64,000 nucleotides of DNA, taken from positions 62,001 to 126,000 of the forward strand of contig JAEWET010000011.1 of the NCBI GenBank assembly GCA_023389195.1, given 5' to 3'. Shown piece by piece: positions 8,724-16,791 of this stretch (position 1 is its first letter; every line of letters begins with the position of its first letter). The translations under genes were made by a program, and so were the position numbers. This DNA is from Aliihoeflea sp023389195 (lineage in GTDB: Bacteria; Pseudomonadota; Alphaproteobacteria; Rhizobiales; Rhizobiaceae). Under the pieces are notes generated by a model that did not search any database, was not told the DNA's origin, and saw nothing but the letters and a program-made list of their open reading frames with translations.

Positions 8724-9787
8724 ACCAGCTTTACCGGACGATCGGCCGCAAGCTTCTGTTCGGCCTCGATGCCGAGCGCGCGCACGGGCTTTCGATCGCG
8801 GGGCTGAAGAGCGGCGTGCCGCTTTGTCCGCCGCCGGTCGTCGAGGCGCGGCTTCGCGTCGACATAGCCGGGCTCTCCTTCCCCAATCCGCTGGGGATGG
8901 CGGCCGGATACGACAAGAATGCCGAGGTGCCGGATGCGCTGTTGAAGCTCGGCTTCGGTTTTGCCGAAGTCGGCACGGTGACGCCGAAGCCGCAGTCTGG
9001 CAATCCGAAGCCGCGCATCTTCCGGCTCGTCGAGGACGAGGCGATCGTCAACCGGCTGGGCTTCAACAATGAGGGCCACGCGGCGGCGTTGGCGAAATTG
9101 CGCGACCGCAAGGGCGGCGGGATCGTCGGGGTCAATATCGGGGCGAACAAGGATAGCGCGAACCGGGTCGGCGACTATGTGATCGGGGTCGAGCGCTTTC
9201 GTGCCGTCGCCTCGTACCTTACGGTCAACATCTCTTCCCCTAACACGCCGGGCCTGCGTGATTTGCAGGCACGGGCGAGCCTCCAGGAACTGCTCGGTGC
9301 GGTCGCGGCGGCACGGGGTGATCGGGCGACGCCGATCTTCCTCAAGATCGCGCCGGACCTTGGCGATGCCGATCTGGAAGACATCGCCGAGACGGTTGCG
9401 GCCAACGGCATCGACGGCATCATCGTTTCCAACACGACGCTTTCGCGCGACGGGCTGACGAGCCGGCTCGCCCAGGAGAGCGGCGGCGTTTCGGGGCGGC
9501 CGCTCTTTGCCCGCTCGACGATCATGCTGGCGCGGATGCGCCGTCTGGTCGGGCCGCAACTACCGCTGATCGGCGTCGGCGGGGTCGACACGGCCGAGGC
9601 GGCGCTGGAGAAGATCCGGGCCGGCGCGGATCTCGTGCAGGTCTATACCGGCATGGTCTATGCCGGGCCGACGCTGCCGGGCGACATCCTGCGTGGAATG
9701 AGCCGGTTCGCGGCCGCGCAGGGGCTCGCGACGCTCAGCGACATTCGCGACAGCCGCACGGACCACTGGGCCGGTCAGGCCGTCTGA
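8720..9787 (+). CDS. pyrD: dihydroorotate dehydrogenase (quinone), class 2
   Basis: Oxidises dihydroorotate to orotate in pyrimidine synthesis, passing electrons to membrane quinone through FMN. The 355-aa protein has the class 2 N-terminal amphipathic helices (MNQLYRTIGRKLLFGLDAE), NPLGMAAGYDKN, VEVGTVTPKPQ-like VGTVTPKPQSGNPKPR, NRLGFNNEG, the catalytic-serine region YLTVNISSPNTPGL, and the C-terminal FMN-phosphate site (IGVGGVDTAEAALEKIRAGA). The start overlaps the DUF952 stop by ATGA. The last 13 bases overlap the 3' end of the convergent MATE gene. Confidence 0.96.
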   Translation: MNQLYRTIGRKLLFGLDAERAHGLSIAGLKSGVPLCPPPVVEARLRVDIAGLSFPNPLGMAAGYDKNAEVPDALLKLGFGFAEVGTVTPKPQSGNPKPRIFRLVEDEAIVNRLGFNNEGHAAALAKLRDRKGGGIVGVNIGANKDSANRVGDYVIGVERFRAVASYLTVNISSPNTPGLRDLQARASLQELLGAVAAARGDRATPIFLKIAPDLGDADLEDIAETVAANGIDGIIVSNTTLSRDGLTSRLAQESGGVSGRPLFARSTIMLARMRRLVGPQLPLIGVGGVDTAEAALEKIRAGADLVQVYTGMVYAGPTLPGDILRGMSRFAAAQGLATLSDIRDSRTDHWAGQAV

Positions 9788-11136
9788 GCGAAGGTCTGCC
9801 GCGCGCGGAGCGGCAGGACGGCGAGAAGGCTGAGACCGCGCGCCAGCAAAAAGACGTGCAGCGCGGCCCACAGGCCGTGATTACCGAAAAGCGGGCCGAG
9901 CGTCCAAAGCGCGGCTACATAGAGCGTCAGCGACAGGAGCATCATGTTGCGCATGTCGCGTGACCATGTCGCGCCGATGAAGACCCCGTCCATCTGGAAG
10001 GCGAGAACGGCGGTGACGGCGGTCAGCGCCGCCCAGGGAAGGTAGGTCGCAGCGACATCGCGAACCTCGGCCGCGGTGGTGACGAGCGCGATCAGATGAT
10101 CGCCGAAGACCAACACCAGAAGCGTCATGACGCCCGCGAGCGCAAAACCCCAGATCGCCGTCAGCCTGACCGCACGATCGAAGGCCGGACGCCAGCGCGC
10201 ACCCACGGCGCGGCCGGCAAGCTGCTCGGCGGCGGTTGCGAAGCCGTCGAGGAAGTAGCTCGCGACGAGGAAAAAGTTCATCAGGACGGCATTGGCCGCG
10301 AGCGTCACCGTGCCGAGCTGCGCGCCCTGCCGCGCCAGAAGCGCGAAGGCGGCGAGAAGGGCGAAGGAGCGGATCATGATGTCGCGGTTGAGCGTCAGCA
10401 TCGCCTTCAGCCTGGCCATGTCGCGCAGGGCGCCGGGACGCATGGGGCCGCGCCGGCCGAAGCGCGTCGTCAGGACGGCGATACCGATGGCAAAGCCAAT
10501 CGCCTCGCCCATGACCGTGCCCCAGGCGACGCCTTCTAGCCCCCAGCCGAGCCAGAGGCCGAGCCAGAGCGAAAGGGCGATGTTGGTGAGGTTGATGGCA
10601 AATTGCAGCGCGAGGCCGACGCCCCCCTCGCCGCGGCCGAGCACGTAGCCGAGGATCGCGTAGTTGCCGAGCGCGAGCGGCGCGCACCACAGGCGGATCA
10701 GCACGTAGGTCTGCAGCGCCTCGGTGACGCGCGGCTCGCCGGCGATGAACCAGGCGCCGAGCGCGGCGATGAGCGGCCCGAGCAGGATCAGAGCGGTGCC
10801 GATCAAGAGCGCGAGGATCAGCGCGCGCCAGAAGATCGCCTGCTCCTCGGCACGGTCGCGGCTGCCATAGGCCTGACTGACGAGGCCGGTGGTGCCCGAG
10901 CGCAGGAAATTGAAGGTCGCGAAGACGACGTCGAAGACGATCGCGCCGGCGGCGAGGCCGCCGAGAAGCGCGGCGTCGCCGAGCTGGCCGACGATGGCGG
11001 TGTCGGCGATGCCGATCAGCGGCGTCGTCAGATAGGCGAGCGTCATCGGAACGGCGATCCGCAGGACCATTTTGTTCGTAACGGTAAAGCGCCGCTCCGA
11101 ATTGTCCGTCCGTTCGTCCAAGGCGGTTATCCTCAA
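9775..11136 (-). CDS. MATE-family (DinF-like) efflux transporter
   Basis: A 453-aa inner-membrane protein with about twelve hydrophobic segments in two MATE repeats, opening VLRIAVPMTLAYLTTPLIGIADTAIVGQLG, a typical DinF-branch start (second part PLIGIADTAIVG). These proteins exchange sodium or protons for organic cations or drugs; substrate unknown. An in-frame ATG 22 codons in would still leave the first helix intact. It converges with pyrD (13-base overlap) and is divergent from the deacetylase-like gene, with only 61 bases between the starts. Confidence 0.92.
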   Translation of the reverse strand: MRITALDERTDNSERRFTVTNKMVLRIAVPMTLAYLTTPLIGIADTAIVGQLGDAALLGGLAAGAIVFDVVFATFNFLRSGTTGLVSQAYGSRDRAEEQAIFWRALILALLIGTALILLGPLIAALGAWFIAGEPRVTEALQTYVLIRLWCAPLALGNYAILGYVLGRGEGGVGLALQFAINLTNIALSLWLGLWLGWGLEGVAWGTVMGEAIGFAIGIAVLTTRFGRRGPMRPGALRDMARLKAMLTLNRDIMIRSFALLAAFALLARQGAQLGTVTLAANAVLMNFFLVASYFLDGFATAAEQLAGRAVGARWRPAFDRAVRLTAIWGFALAGVMTLLVLVFGDHLIALVTTAAEVRDVAATYLPWAALTAVTAVLAFQMDGVFIGATWSRDMRNMMLLSLTLYVAALWTLGPLFGNHGLWAALHVFLLARGLSLLAVLPLRARQTFAQTA

Positions 11137-11197
11137 CAGTCGATGCGGCGATTCGCCCGCCTTTGCCGATATCGAACAAAGCCTATCTGATCACGCG

Positions 11198-12100
11198 ATG
11201 AAACTGCCGATCGTCCACCACCCCGACTACGATGCCCGATTTCCGGCCGACCATCGGTTTCCGATGAGCAAATATGCGCGGCTGATCGAGGTGCTGCGGG
11301 AGCGGGGGCTGGCCCGGCCGGACAACGAGCAAGTGCCGGAGCTGCCGGGTTTCGAGACGCTCGCGCGCGCCCATGCCGGCGATTATGTGCGGCAGGTGAT
11401 CGACTGCGCCGTGCCGGAGGCGATCGAAAAGGAAATCGGGTTTCCGGTAAGCGAGCGGGTGTCGCGGCGTGCGCAGCTTGCCAGCGCCGGGACGCTGCTG
11501 GCCGCGCGGCTGGCGCTCGATCACGGCATCGCCTGCAACGCGGCCGGCGGAAGCCACCATGCGCGGCACGCGCAGGGCGCGGGGTTCTGCACGTTCAACG
11601 ACGTCGCAGTCGCGGCCAACACGCTGCTCGCCGAAGGGACGGTCAGGCGCGCGCTGGTGGTCGATCTCGACGTGCATCAGGGCGATGGGACGGCCGAAAT
11701 CCTGATGGGGGAGACCAAGGTCTTCACCTTCTCCATGCACGCGGCGAAGAACTACCCGGTTCGCAAGGCGGTGTCCGATCTGGACATGGCGCTCGACGAC
11801 GGCCTGGAGGACGAGGCGTATCTCGCCCGGTTGACGGCGATCCTGCCGATGCTGACCGAATATTCGCGGCCGCAGATCGTCTTCTACAATGCCGGCGTCG
11901 ACCCGCATCGCGACGACAAGCTCGGGCGCCTTGCGCTTTCCGACGACGGGCTTCGCGCCCGCGACCGCGCCGTGATCGGCCATTTCCGCGAGCGGGGCAT
12001 ACCGGTCTGCGGCGTCATCGGCGGCGGTTATTCGAACGACATCGACGCGCTGGCGGCGCGCCATGCGATCCTTTTCGAGACCGCGGCCGAATTCTGCTGA
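11198..12100 (+). CDS. histone deacetylase superfamily hydrolase
   Basis: A 300-aa zinc-dependent amidohydrolase of the class II/acetoin-utilisation (AcuC/AphA) superfamily. Motifs include the GGSHHARHAQGAGFCTFND block with the catalytic His pair, zinc ligands in DLDVHQGDG, FSMHAAKNYP, and YNAGVDPHRDD supplying the last Asp ligand, then GGGY. Substrates of bacterial members range from acetylpolyamines to acyl-lysines, so the reaction is left open. The start at 11198 (MKLPIVHHPDYDARF) matches family N-termini; the longer frame from 11072 overlaps the MATE gene. Confidence 0.9.
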   Translation: MKLPIVHHPDYDARFPADHRFPMSKYARLIEVLRERGLARPDNEQVPELPGFETLARAHAGDYVRQVIDCAVPEAIEKEIGFPVSERVSRRAQLASAGTLLAARLALDHGIACNAAGGSHHARHAQGAGFCTFNDVAVAANTLLAEGTVRRALVVDLDVHQGDGTAEILMGETKVFTFSMHAAKNYPVRKAVSDLDMALDDGLEDEAYLARLTAILPMLTEYSRPQIVFYNAGVDPHRDDKLGRLALSDDGLRARDRAVIGHFRERGIPVCGVIGGGYSNDIDALAARHAILFETAAEFC

Positions 12101-12367
12101 TCAGCCGCGCCGGTAGCTGAGGAGCCGGATGATGAAGAAGGCGGGGACGACGATGATGGCGCCGACGAGGAAATAGTCGATGAAGCGGCCGAAGGCGTCG
12201 AAGCCCATATAGTAGGCGTTCACGACGAGGTCGCGCGCGCCGTAGATGACGTCATAGGGCGACCAGCCCATCACGCTCATGACGATGCCGACGAGGAACG
12301 AGATCACGATCAGCTTGACCAGAACCCGCAAGGGGCTGTCGCCGAGAAAGCGGTTCACTGCCGACAT
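12101..12367 (-). CDS. small conserved membrane protein (DUF6460-like)
   Basis: An 88-aa protein with two long hydrophobic helices, about residues 13-35 and 62-82, ending in a basic RLLSYRRG tail, so it is probably a two-span inner-membrane protein. It resembles the small rhizobial family annotated DUF6460, though that name is from memory. It converges on the deacetylase gene with no gap, and its start lies about 60 bases from the tRNA 3' end. No function is known. Confidence 0.72.
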   Translation of the reverse strand: MSAVNRFLGDSPLRVLVKLIVISFLVGIVMSVMGWSPYDVIYGARDLVVNAYYMGFDAFGRFIDYFLVGAIIVVPAFFIIRLLSYRRG

Positions 12368-12428
12368 GTCGCGTCTCCGTTGGTGCGAGGCCGCACATAC
12401 GCATTCGGGACGGGCGCTTCAAGTCGGC

Positions 12429-12502
12429 TGGAGCGGGTGAAGGGAATCGAACCCTCGTATTCAGCTTGGGAAGCTGCTGCTCTACCATTGAGCTACACCC
12501 GC
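12429..12502 (-). tRNA. tRNA-Gly (CCC anticodon)
   Basis: Read on the minus strand, the 7-bp acceptor stem is GCGGGTG/CACCCGC, the D arm is GCTC-AATGGTA-GAGC, the anticodon loop is TTCCCAA (anticodon CCC, glycine), the T arm is AGGG-TTCGATT-CCCT, and the 3' TCCA is encoded. The first anticodon-stem pair is a G-A mismatch (GCAGC against GCTGA). The other strand of this tRNA translates into the familiar false peptide KGIEPSYSAWEAAALPLSYT. Confidence 0.97.
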
Positions 12503-12625
12503 GACGGGCTCATTAATCGGCGAGGCCATGGGCGGCGTCAAGCGCATTTGTGCGGGTCGACGGTTGACGCGGGGGCCGTCCTCGGCGACTGGTGCGGCGA
12601 ATTTCCTTCATCCAGGACGCCCGAC

Positions 12626-13450
12626 GTGACACGCTTGCAGACGCTGATCGAATCGCGCCGCTTCGAACTCTTCATCACCATTCTCATCATCGTCAACGCG
12701 ATCACGCTGGGGCTGGAGACGTCGCAGTCGATCATGTCGCGGTTCGGGCCGCTGCTTCTGGTGGTCGACCGTGTGGTCCTGTTCGTTTTCGTCGCCGAGC
12801 TGGCGGCGCGGGCGCTGGTCTATCGCAGCCGCTTCTTCAACGATCCGTGGCGCATCTTCGACCTGATCGTGGTGGGCATCGCGCTGATGCCGGCGACGGG
12901 CAATCTCTCGGTGCTGCGCGCGCTGCGCATCCTGCGCGTGCTGCGCATCGTCAGCGTGGTGCCGTCGCTGCGCCGGGTCGTCGGCGGGCTGGTCGCCGCC
13001 CTGCCCGGCATGGGCTCGATCGTCCTGCTGCTCGCGCTGGTGTTCTACGTTTCGGCCGTGATGGCGACGAAGCTCTTTGCCGCGTCGTTCCCCGAATGGT
13101 TCGGAAACATCGGCGAGAGTGCCTATACGCTGTTTCAGATCATGACGCTCGAAAGCTGGTCGATGGGGATCGTTCGGCCGGTGATGGAGGTCTATCCCTG
13201 GTCGTGGCTCTACTTCATCCCGTTCATCGTCACGACGTCCTTTGCCGTCCTCAACCTCTTCATCGGTATCATCGTGTCGGCCATGCAGGAGGAGCACGAG
13301 TCGACCGCGTCCGAGGAACGGTCGCAGATGAAGGACGAGCAGGACATGATCCTGCAGGAAGTACGGGCGCTGCGTGCCGAAATCCGAGCGCTCAGGGCTG
13401 ACGGAAATGCTTCGACAGCTTCAGGCCCTGCGCCTGATAGTTCGACTTGA
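12626..13450 (+). CDS. bacterial voltage-gated sodium channel (NaChBac/BacNav type)
   Basis: A 274-aa, six-helix ion-channel subunit that should assemble as a tetramer in the inner membrane. S4 (about residues 96-117) carries arginines every third residue, R98, R101, R104 and R107. The pore loop contains TLESWSM (L175-S179), matching the sodium-selective TLESWAS filter of NaChBac. After S6 the C-terminus has an acidic neck and a short coiled coil (EVRALRAEIRAL), as in BacNav channels. The GTG at 12626 has AGGA about 8 bases upstream and gives a sensible N-terminus; an upstream extension runs through the tRNA and is false. Its 3' end overlaps dcd by 59 bases. Confidence 0.9.
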   Translation: MTRLQTLIESRRFELFITILIIVNAITLGLETSQSIMSRFGPLLLVVDRVVLFVFVAELAARALVYRSRFFNDPWRIFDLIVVGIALMPATGNLSVLRALRILRVLRIVSVVPSLRRVVGGLVAALPGMGSIVLLLALVFYVSAVMATKLFAASFPEWFGNIGESAYTLFQIMTLESWSMGIVRPVMEVYPWSWLYFIPFIVTTSFAVLNLFIGIIVSAMQEEHESTASEERSQMKDEQDMILQEVRALRAEIRALRADGNASTASGPAPDSST

Positions 13451-14492
13451 GGTCGGTACCGTAGAGCGCCTTCGGGCGCTCAAGCATGTGCTCGTAGACG
13501 AGACGGCCGACGGTCTGGCCGTGTTCGAGGATGAAGGGCACCTCGTGGCTGCGCACTTCGAGCACCGCGCGGCTGCCCGTGCCGCCGGCGGCCGAATGGC
13601 CGAAGCCGGGATCGAAGAAGCCGGCATAGTGGACGCGGAACTCGCCGACGAGCGGGTCGAAGGGTGTCATCTCGGCAGCATGGTCCGGCGGGACGTGGAC
13701 GGCTTCGCGGCTGACGAGGATGTAGAACTCGTCGGGGTCGAGGATCAGTTCCTTCTGGCCGCGATCGTGGAGCGGTTCCCAGAAGTCGAGGACGTCCTGC
13801 GCGGCGCGCTTGTCGACGTCGACGACGGCGGAATGGTGCTTGCCGCGATAACCGATGAGACCATTGGCGTCGCCGGTCAGGTCGATCGAGAGCGCGATAC
13901 CGCCGCCGGAAATATTGGGATTGGTCGATGCGACGAGCGTTTCGGCGTCGTGGAGCGCATGCAGCGCGGCTTCGTCGAGCAGCGCGTTGCCGATCCGGAA
14001 GCGGATCTGCGACAGGCGCGAGCCGGTGCGGACCACGATCGGGAAGGTGCGCGGGCTGATCTCGAGGTAGAGCTGCCCTTCATAGCCGGCCGGGATCTTG
14101 TCGAACTCGGCGCCGAAATCGGTCATGACGCGGGTGAAGATGTCGAGGCGGCCGGTCGAGCTTTTCGGGTTCGCCGAGGCGGCGATGTTGGCCGGCAGTT
14201 TCAGACCTTCGAGGATCGGCACTATGTAGACGCAGCCCGTCTCCAGGACGGCGCCGGCCTCGAGGTCGAATTCGTGGAGCTTGAAACGTTCGAGCTTGTC
14301 GGCGACGCGGTTGCCTGGCCCCGGCAGGAAGCTGGCGCGGACGCGGTAGGCGCGCTTGCCGAGGCGCAGGTCGAGACTGGCGGGCTGGATCTGGTCGGCG
14401 TCGAGAGCCCTGTCGCAGGACAGAGCGCCGCTGGCGAACAGTTCGCCGATCTGCCGGTCCGGCAATATTCCCGTCTGACGCACCCTGTTCAC
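13392..14492 (-). CDS. dcd: dCTP deaminase (long alphaproteobacterial form)
   Basis: Converts dCTP to dUTP for dTTP synthesis; trimeric and cytosolic. At 366 aa it is about twice the E. coli length, as is usual in rhizobia, where the protein carries two dUTPase-like halves. Visible marks are the N-terminal ILPDRQI, the IQPASLDLRLG motif, and SSTGRLDIFTRVMTDFG, with trimer-interface and catalytic residues, then further dUTPase-like strands (SRLSQIRFRIG). It converges with the sodium channel gene and their last 59 bases overlap, one of the larger convergent overlaps here. Confidence 0.93.
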   Translation of the reverse strand: MNRVRQTGILPDRQIGELFASGALSCDRALDADQIQPASLDLRLGKRAYRVRASFLPGPGNRVADKLERFKLHEFDLEAGAVLETGCVYIVPILEGLKLPANIAASANPKSSTGRLDIFTRVMTDFGAEFDKIPAGYEGQLYLEISPRTFPIVVRTGSRLSQIRFRIGNALLDEAALHALHDAETLVASTNPNISGGGIALSIDLTGDANGLIGYRGKHHSAVVDVDKRAAQDVLDFWEPLHDRGQKELILDPDEFYILVSREAVHVPPDHAAEMTPFDPLVGEFRVHYAGFFDPGFGHSAAGGTGSRAVLEVRSHEVPFILEHGQTVGRLVYEHMLERPKALYGTDLKSNYQAQGLKLSKHFRQP

Positions 14493-14568
14493 CCCTCTCG
14501 ATTGGTGGGGAGGTTTAAACAGGACACGAATTGACGCAAGGCGAGAAAGCCGTTAGACGGCGCTTTAT

Positions 14569-14623
14569 CCCGTGGTGATTTGCCGGTCGGCTTGCAGCCA
14601 CGTAAAACAAGTCGCTAAAGGAC
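14569..14623 (+). promoter_or_regulatory. SAM-II riboswitch (metA motif) upstream of metZ
   Basis: The leader reads CGTGGTGATTTG, then a linker ending CGGCTTGCAGCCACG, then AAACAAGTCGCTAAAGG. These are the conserved blocks of the alphaproteobacterial SAM-II aptamer. CGTGG (14571-14575) pairs with CCACG (14598-14602) as P1, and the AAGTCGC strand can close the H-type pseudoknot. SAM-II binds S-adenosylmethionine and shuts off methionine synthesis genes, which fits the metZ gene 70 bases downstream. A terminator-like hairpin lies between aptamer and start codon. Confidence 0.92.
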
Positions 14624-14645
14624 CGTGGGCCGCAAGGCTGTATGG

Positions 14646-14677
14646 ACCGGCGCGACTTTTCGCGGCCGGTTTTTTTG
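14646..14677 (+). terminator. intrinsic terminator-like hairpin in the metZ leader
   Basis: ACCGGC + GCGA pair with TCGC + GCCGGT (one bulged G) around a CTTT loop, followed at once by seven Ts. This is a convincing rho-independent terminator 23 bases after the SAM-II aptamer and 17 bases before the metZ start. It is probably the expression platform: terminate when SAM is bound, read through when not. Many SAM-II switches are thought to act on translation, so the transcriptional reading is an inference. Confidence 0.75.
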
Positions 14678-14693
14678 TGTCTGGATGATGCCG

Positions 14694-15878
14694 ATGTCGA
14701 ACGAGAAATCCTGGAAGCCCGCCACCCAACTCGTCCATGGCGCGACCGTGCGCTCGCAATTCGGCGAAACGTCGGAGGCGATGTATCTGACGCAGGGCTT
14801 CGTCTACGACAGTTCGGAATCGGCCGAAGCACGCTTCAAGGGCGACGAGCCGGGCTTCATCTACTCGCGCTATGCCAACCCGACCGTCGACGTGTTCGAA
14901 AAGCGCATGTGCGCGCTCGAAGGCGCCGAGGATGCGCGGGCGACCGCGTCGGGCATGGCGGCGATCTCGGCCGCGCTTCTCTGCTCGGTGAAGGCGGGCG
15001 ACCATGTGGTGGCCGCGCGGGCGCTGTTCGGCTCCTGCCGCTGGGTGGTCGAAACGCTGATGCCGAAATACGGCATCGAGTCGACGCTCGTCGACGGGCG
15101 CGACATGGCACAGTGGGAAGCGGCGGTGCGGCCGAACACCAAGCTGTTCTTCCTCGAAAGCCCGACCAATCCGACGCTCGAAGTCGTCGACATCGCCGCG
15201 GTCGCGAAGATCGCCAACGGCATCGGCGCGCGCGTCGTCGTCGACAACGTCTTCGCGACGCCGCTGCAGCAAAAGCCGCTCGAACTCGGCGCCCATGTCG
15301 TCGTCTATTCGGCGACCAAGCATATCGACGGCCAGGGCCGGTGCCTCGGCGGGATCATCCTTTCCGACAAGAAGTGGATCGACGAGAATTTGCACGACTA
15401 TTTCCGCCACACCGGACCGTCGCTGTCGCCGTTCAATGCCTGGACGCTGCTCAAGGGTCTGGAAACCCTGCCGCTGCGCGTGAAGCAGCAGACGGAGAGC
15501 GCGGCACGGATCGTCGGACATCTGGCCTGTCACCCGAAGGTTTCGCGCGTCATCTATCCGGGCCGCAACGACCACCCGCAGGCCGACATCATCGCGCGCC
15601 AGATGACGGGCGGTTCGACGCTCGTCTGCTTCGAGACGAGAGGCGGCAAGGCCGGTGCGTTCGGCTTCCAGAACGCGCTCGACATCGTCAGGATTTCCAA
15701 CAATCTGGGCGATGCCAAGAGCCTGATCACGCATCCGGCGACGACGACCCACAAGAACCTGACGGAAGAGGCACGCATGGAGCTTGGCATCACGCCCGGC
15801 ACGGTGCGGCTTTCGGTCGGGCTCGAGGACGCCGACGATCTGATCGCCGATCTCGACCGGGCGCTGGAGACCGTCTAG
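14694..15878 (+). CDS. metZ: O-succinylhomoserine sulfhydrylase
   Basis: Makes homocysteine from O-succinylhomoserine and sulfide in methionine synthesis; PLP enzyme of the Cys/Met metabolism family. The 394-aa product has YSRYANPTVDVFE, the PLP-ring-stacking region ATASGMAAI, FFLESPTNPTLE, VVDNVFATP, and the Schiff-base lysine in YSATKHIDGQGR. The C-terminus keeps LSVGLEDADDLIADL. Three in-frame ATGs (14685, 14688, 14694) are possible; 14694 gives MSNEKSWKPATQLVHG, as in rhizobial homologues. Control by the SAM-II riboswitch and leader terminator is expected. Confidence 0.94.
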   Translation: MSNEKSWKPATQLVHGATVRSQFGETSEAMYLTQGFVYDSSESAEARFKGDEPGFIYSRYANPTVDVFEKRMCALEGAEDARATASGMAAISAALLCSVKAGDHVVAARALFGSCRWVVETLMPKYGIESTLVDGRDMAQWEAAVRPNTKLFFLESPTNPTLEVVDIAAVAKIANGIGARVVVDNVFATPLQQKPLELGAHVVVYSATKHIDGQGRCLGGIILSDKKWIDENLHDYFRHTGPSLSPFNAWTLLKGLETLPLRVKQQTESAARIVGHLACHPKVSRVIYPGRNDHPQADIIARQMTGGSTLVCFETRGGKAGAFGFQNALDIVRISNNLGDAKSLITHPATTTHKNLTEEARMELGITPGTVRLSVGLEDADDLIADLDRALETV

Positions 15879-15890
15879 GCCGGCGAGCGG

Positions 15891-16655
15891 CTAGGTGATG
15901 TAGCCGAGGCGGATGGCCTCGGCGACCGCCTGCACGCGATTGACGGCGCCCAGCTTGGTCTTGGCGCTGAGCAGGTGCTTTTCGGACGTGTGTTCGGAAA
16001 TGCCGAGAATCTGCGAGATTTCCCATTCCGACTTGCCGAGCGCGGCCCACCTTATGCACTCGCGCTCGCGCGCGGTGAGTTCGGGCCGGGTGCGCTGCAC
16101 CCTTGCGATCTCCGACAATTGCAGCGCCCGCGTCACCGCATGGGTCGCCGCCAGTTGGAGCGTGCCGATCTCGAAGGGATCGATGTCCAGCATCTCGCCC
16201 GACAGGGAAACGAAGACGACGACGCCTTCGAGCGTGATGATCGGGAGGACGAGACCTTCCTTGATCTTGAACTCGCTTGCCTCGTCGAACATGAGGCGTG
16301 CGCGGGGCGACAGGCCGGGAAGCGCGCCGGCCCCTTTCCAGGGAACGGGACGCGGCCCGTTTCGAATGATGTCGACCAGCGGATCGCATTCGAGATAGTC
16401 TTCGCCCACATAGTGATCCAGCCATTCCTCGGGCCAGCTATGCATCAGCACGTGGGCCTTTTGGTCCTCGGGGCTAAGACCGTCATCGGGCAGCGTGCCG
16501 ACGAGCACCCGGTCGAGACCATAAAGCGAGGTCAGCGACAGGAACTTGTTTCGAACGGTGTCGATGGCATGGGCGGATTGCAGGTCGGATGCGAATTGAA
16601 GCGTCTCGTCGAAGGAGCGCACGGCCGATGCCCTTTTGTATCCGGTGTGAAACAA
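15891..16655 (-). CDS. LuxR-family transcriptional regulator (autoinducer-domain LuxR solo)
   Basis: A 254-aa regulator. The N-terminal ~175 residues fit an autoinducer-binding domain (SLYGLDRVLVG, SWPEEWLDHYVGEDYLECDPLV, PVPWKG, EFKIKEGLVLPI), where the W, Y and D of the acyl-homoserine lactone pocket are recognisable. The C-terminal HTH is LTARERECIRWAALGKSEWEISQILGISEHTSEKH (about 190-245; second helix ISEHTSEKHLLSAKTKLG). No luxI synthase is present in the window, so it is a solo. It ends 13 bases from metZ (convergent) and is divergent from phoU. Confidence 0.9.
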   Translation of the reverse strand: MFHTGYKRASAVRSFDETLQFASDLQSAHAIDTVRNKFLSLTSLYGLDRVLVGTLPDDGLSPEDQKAHVLMHSWPEEWLDHYVGEDYLECDPLVDIIRNGPRPVPWKGAGALPGLSPRARLMFDEASEFKIKEGLVLPIITLEGVVVFVSLSGEMLDIDPFEIGTLQLAATHAVTRALQLSEIARVQRTRPELTARERECIRWAALGKSEWEISQILGISEHTSEKHLLSAKTKLGAVNRVQAVAEAIRLGYIT

Positions 16656-16791
16656 TAGTATGGGCTCAAACTGATGTCACGCAACAACTTTCACTTGTGC
16701 GCGGCGCCATTTACAGCGGTCATGAAGGCGGGTTCTTTTTTCCGTCATGTCCGGCACCTAAACTTGAGCGAACTGATTCTGGAGCAATGAC

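Noticed and set aside
12380..12625. N-terminal extension of the sodium channel through the tRNA
   Set aside because: It translates the antisense strand of tRNA-Gly (KGIEPSYSAWEAAALPLSYT), a well-known annotation artefact; the GTG at 12626 is the sensible start.
14642..15898. 418-codon plus-strand frame overlapping metZ
   Set aside because: Frame-shifted Arg-rich shadow of metZ; the metZ frame has all the PLP motifs.
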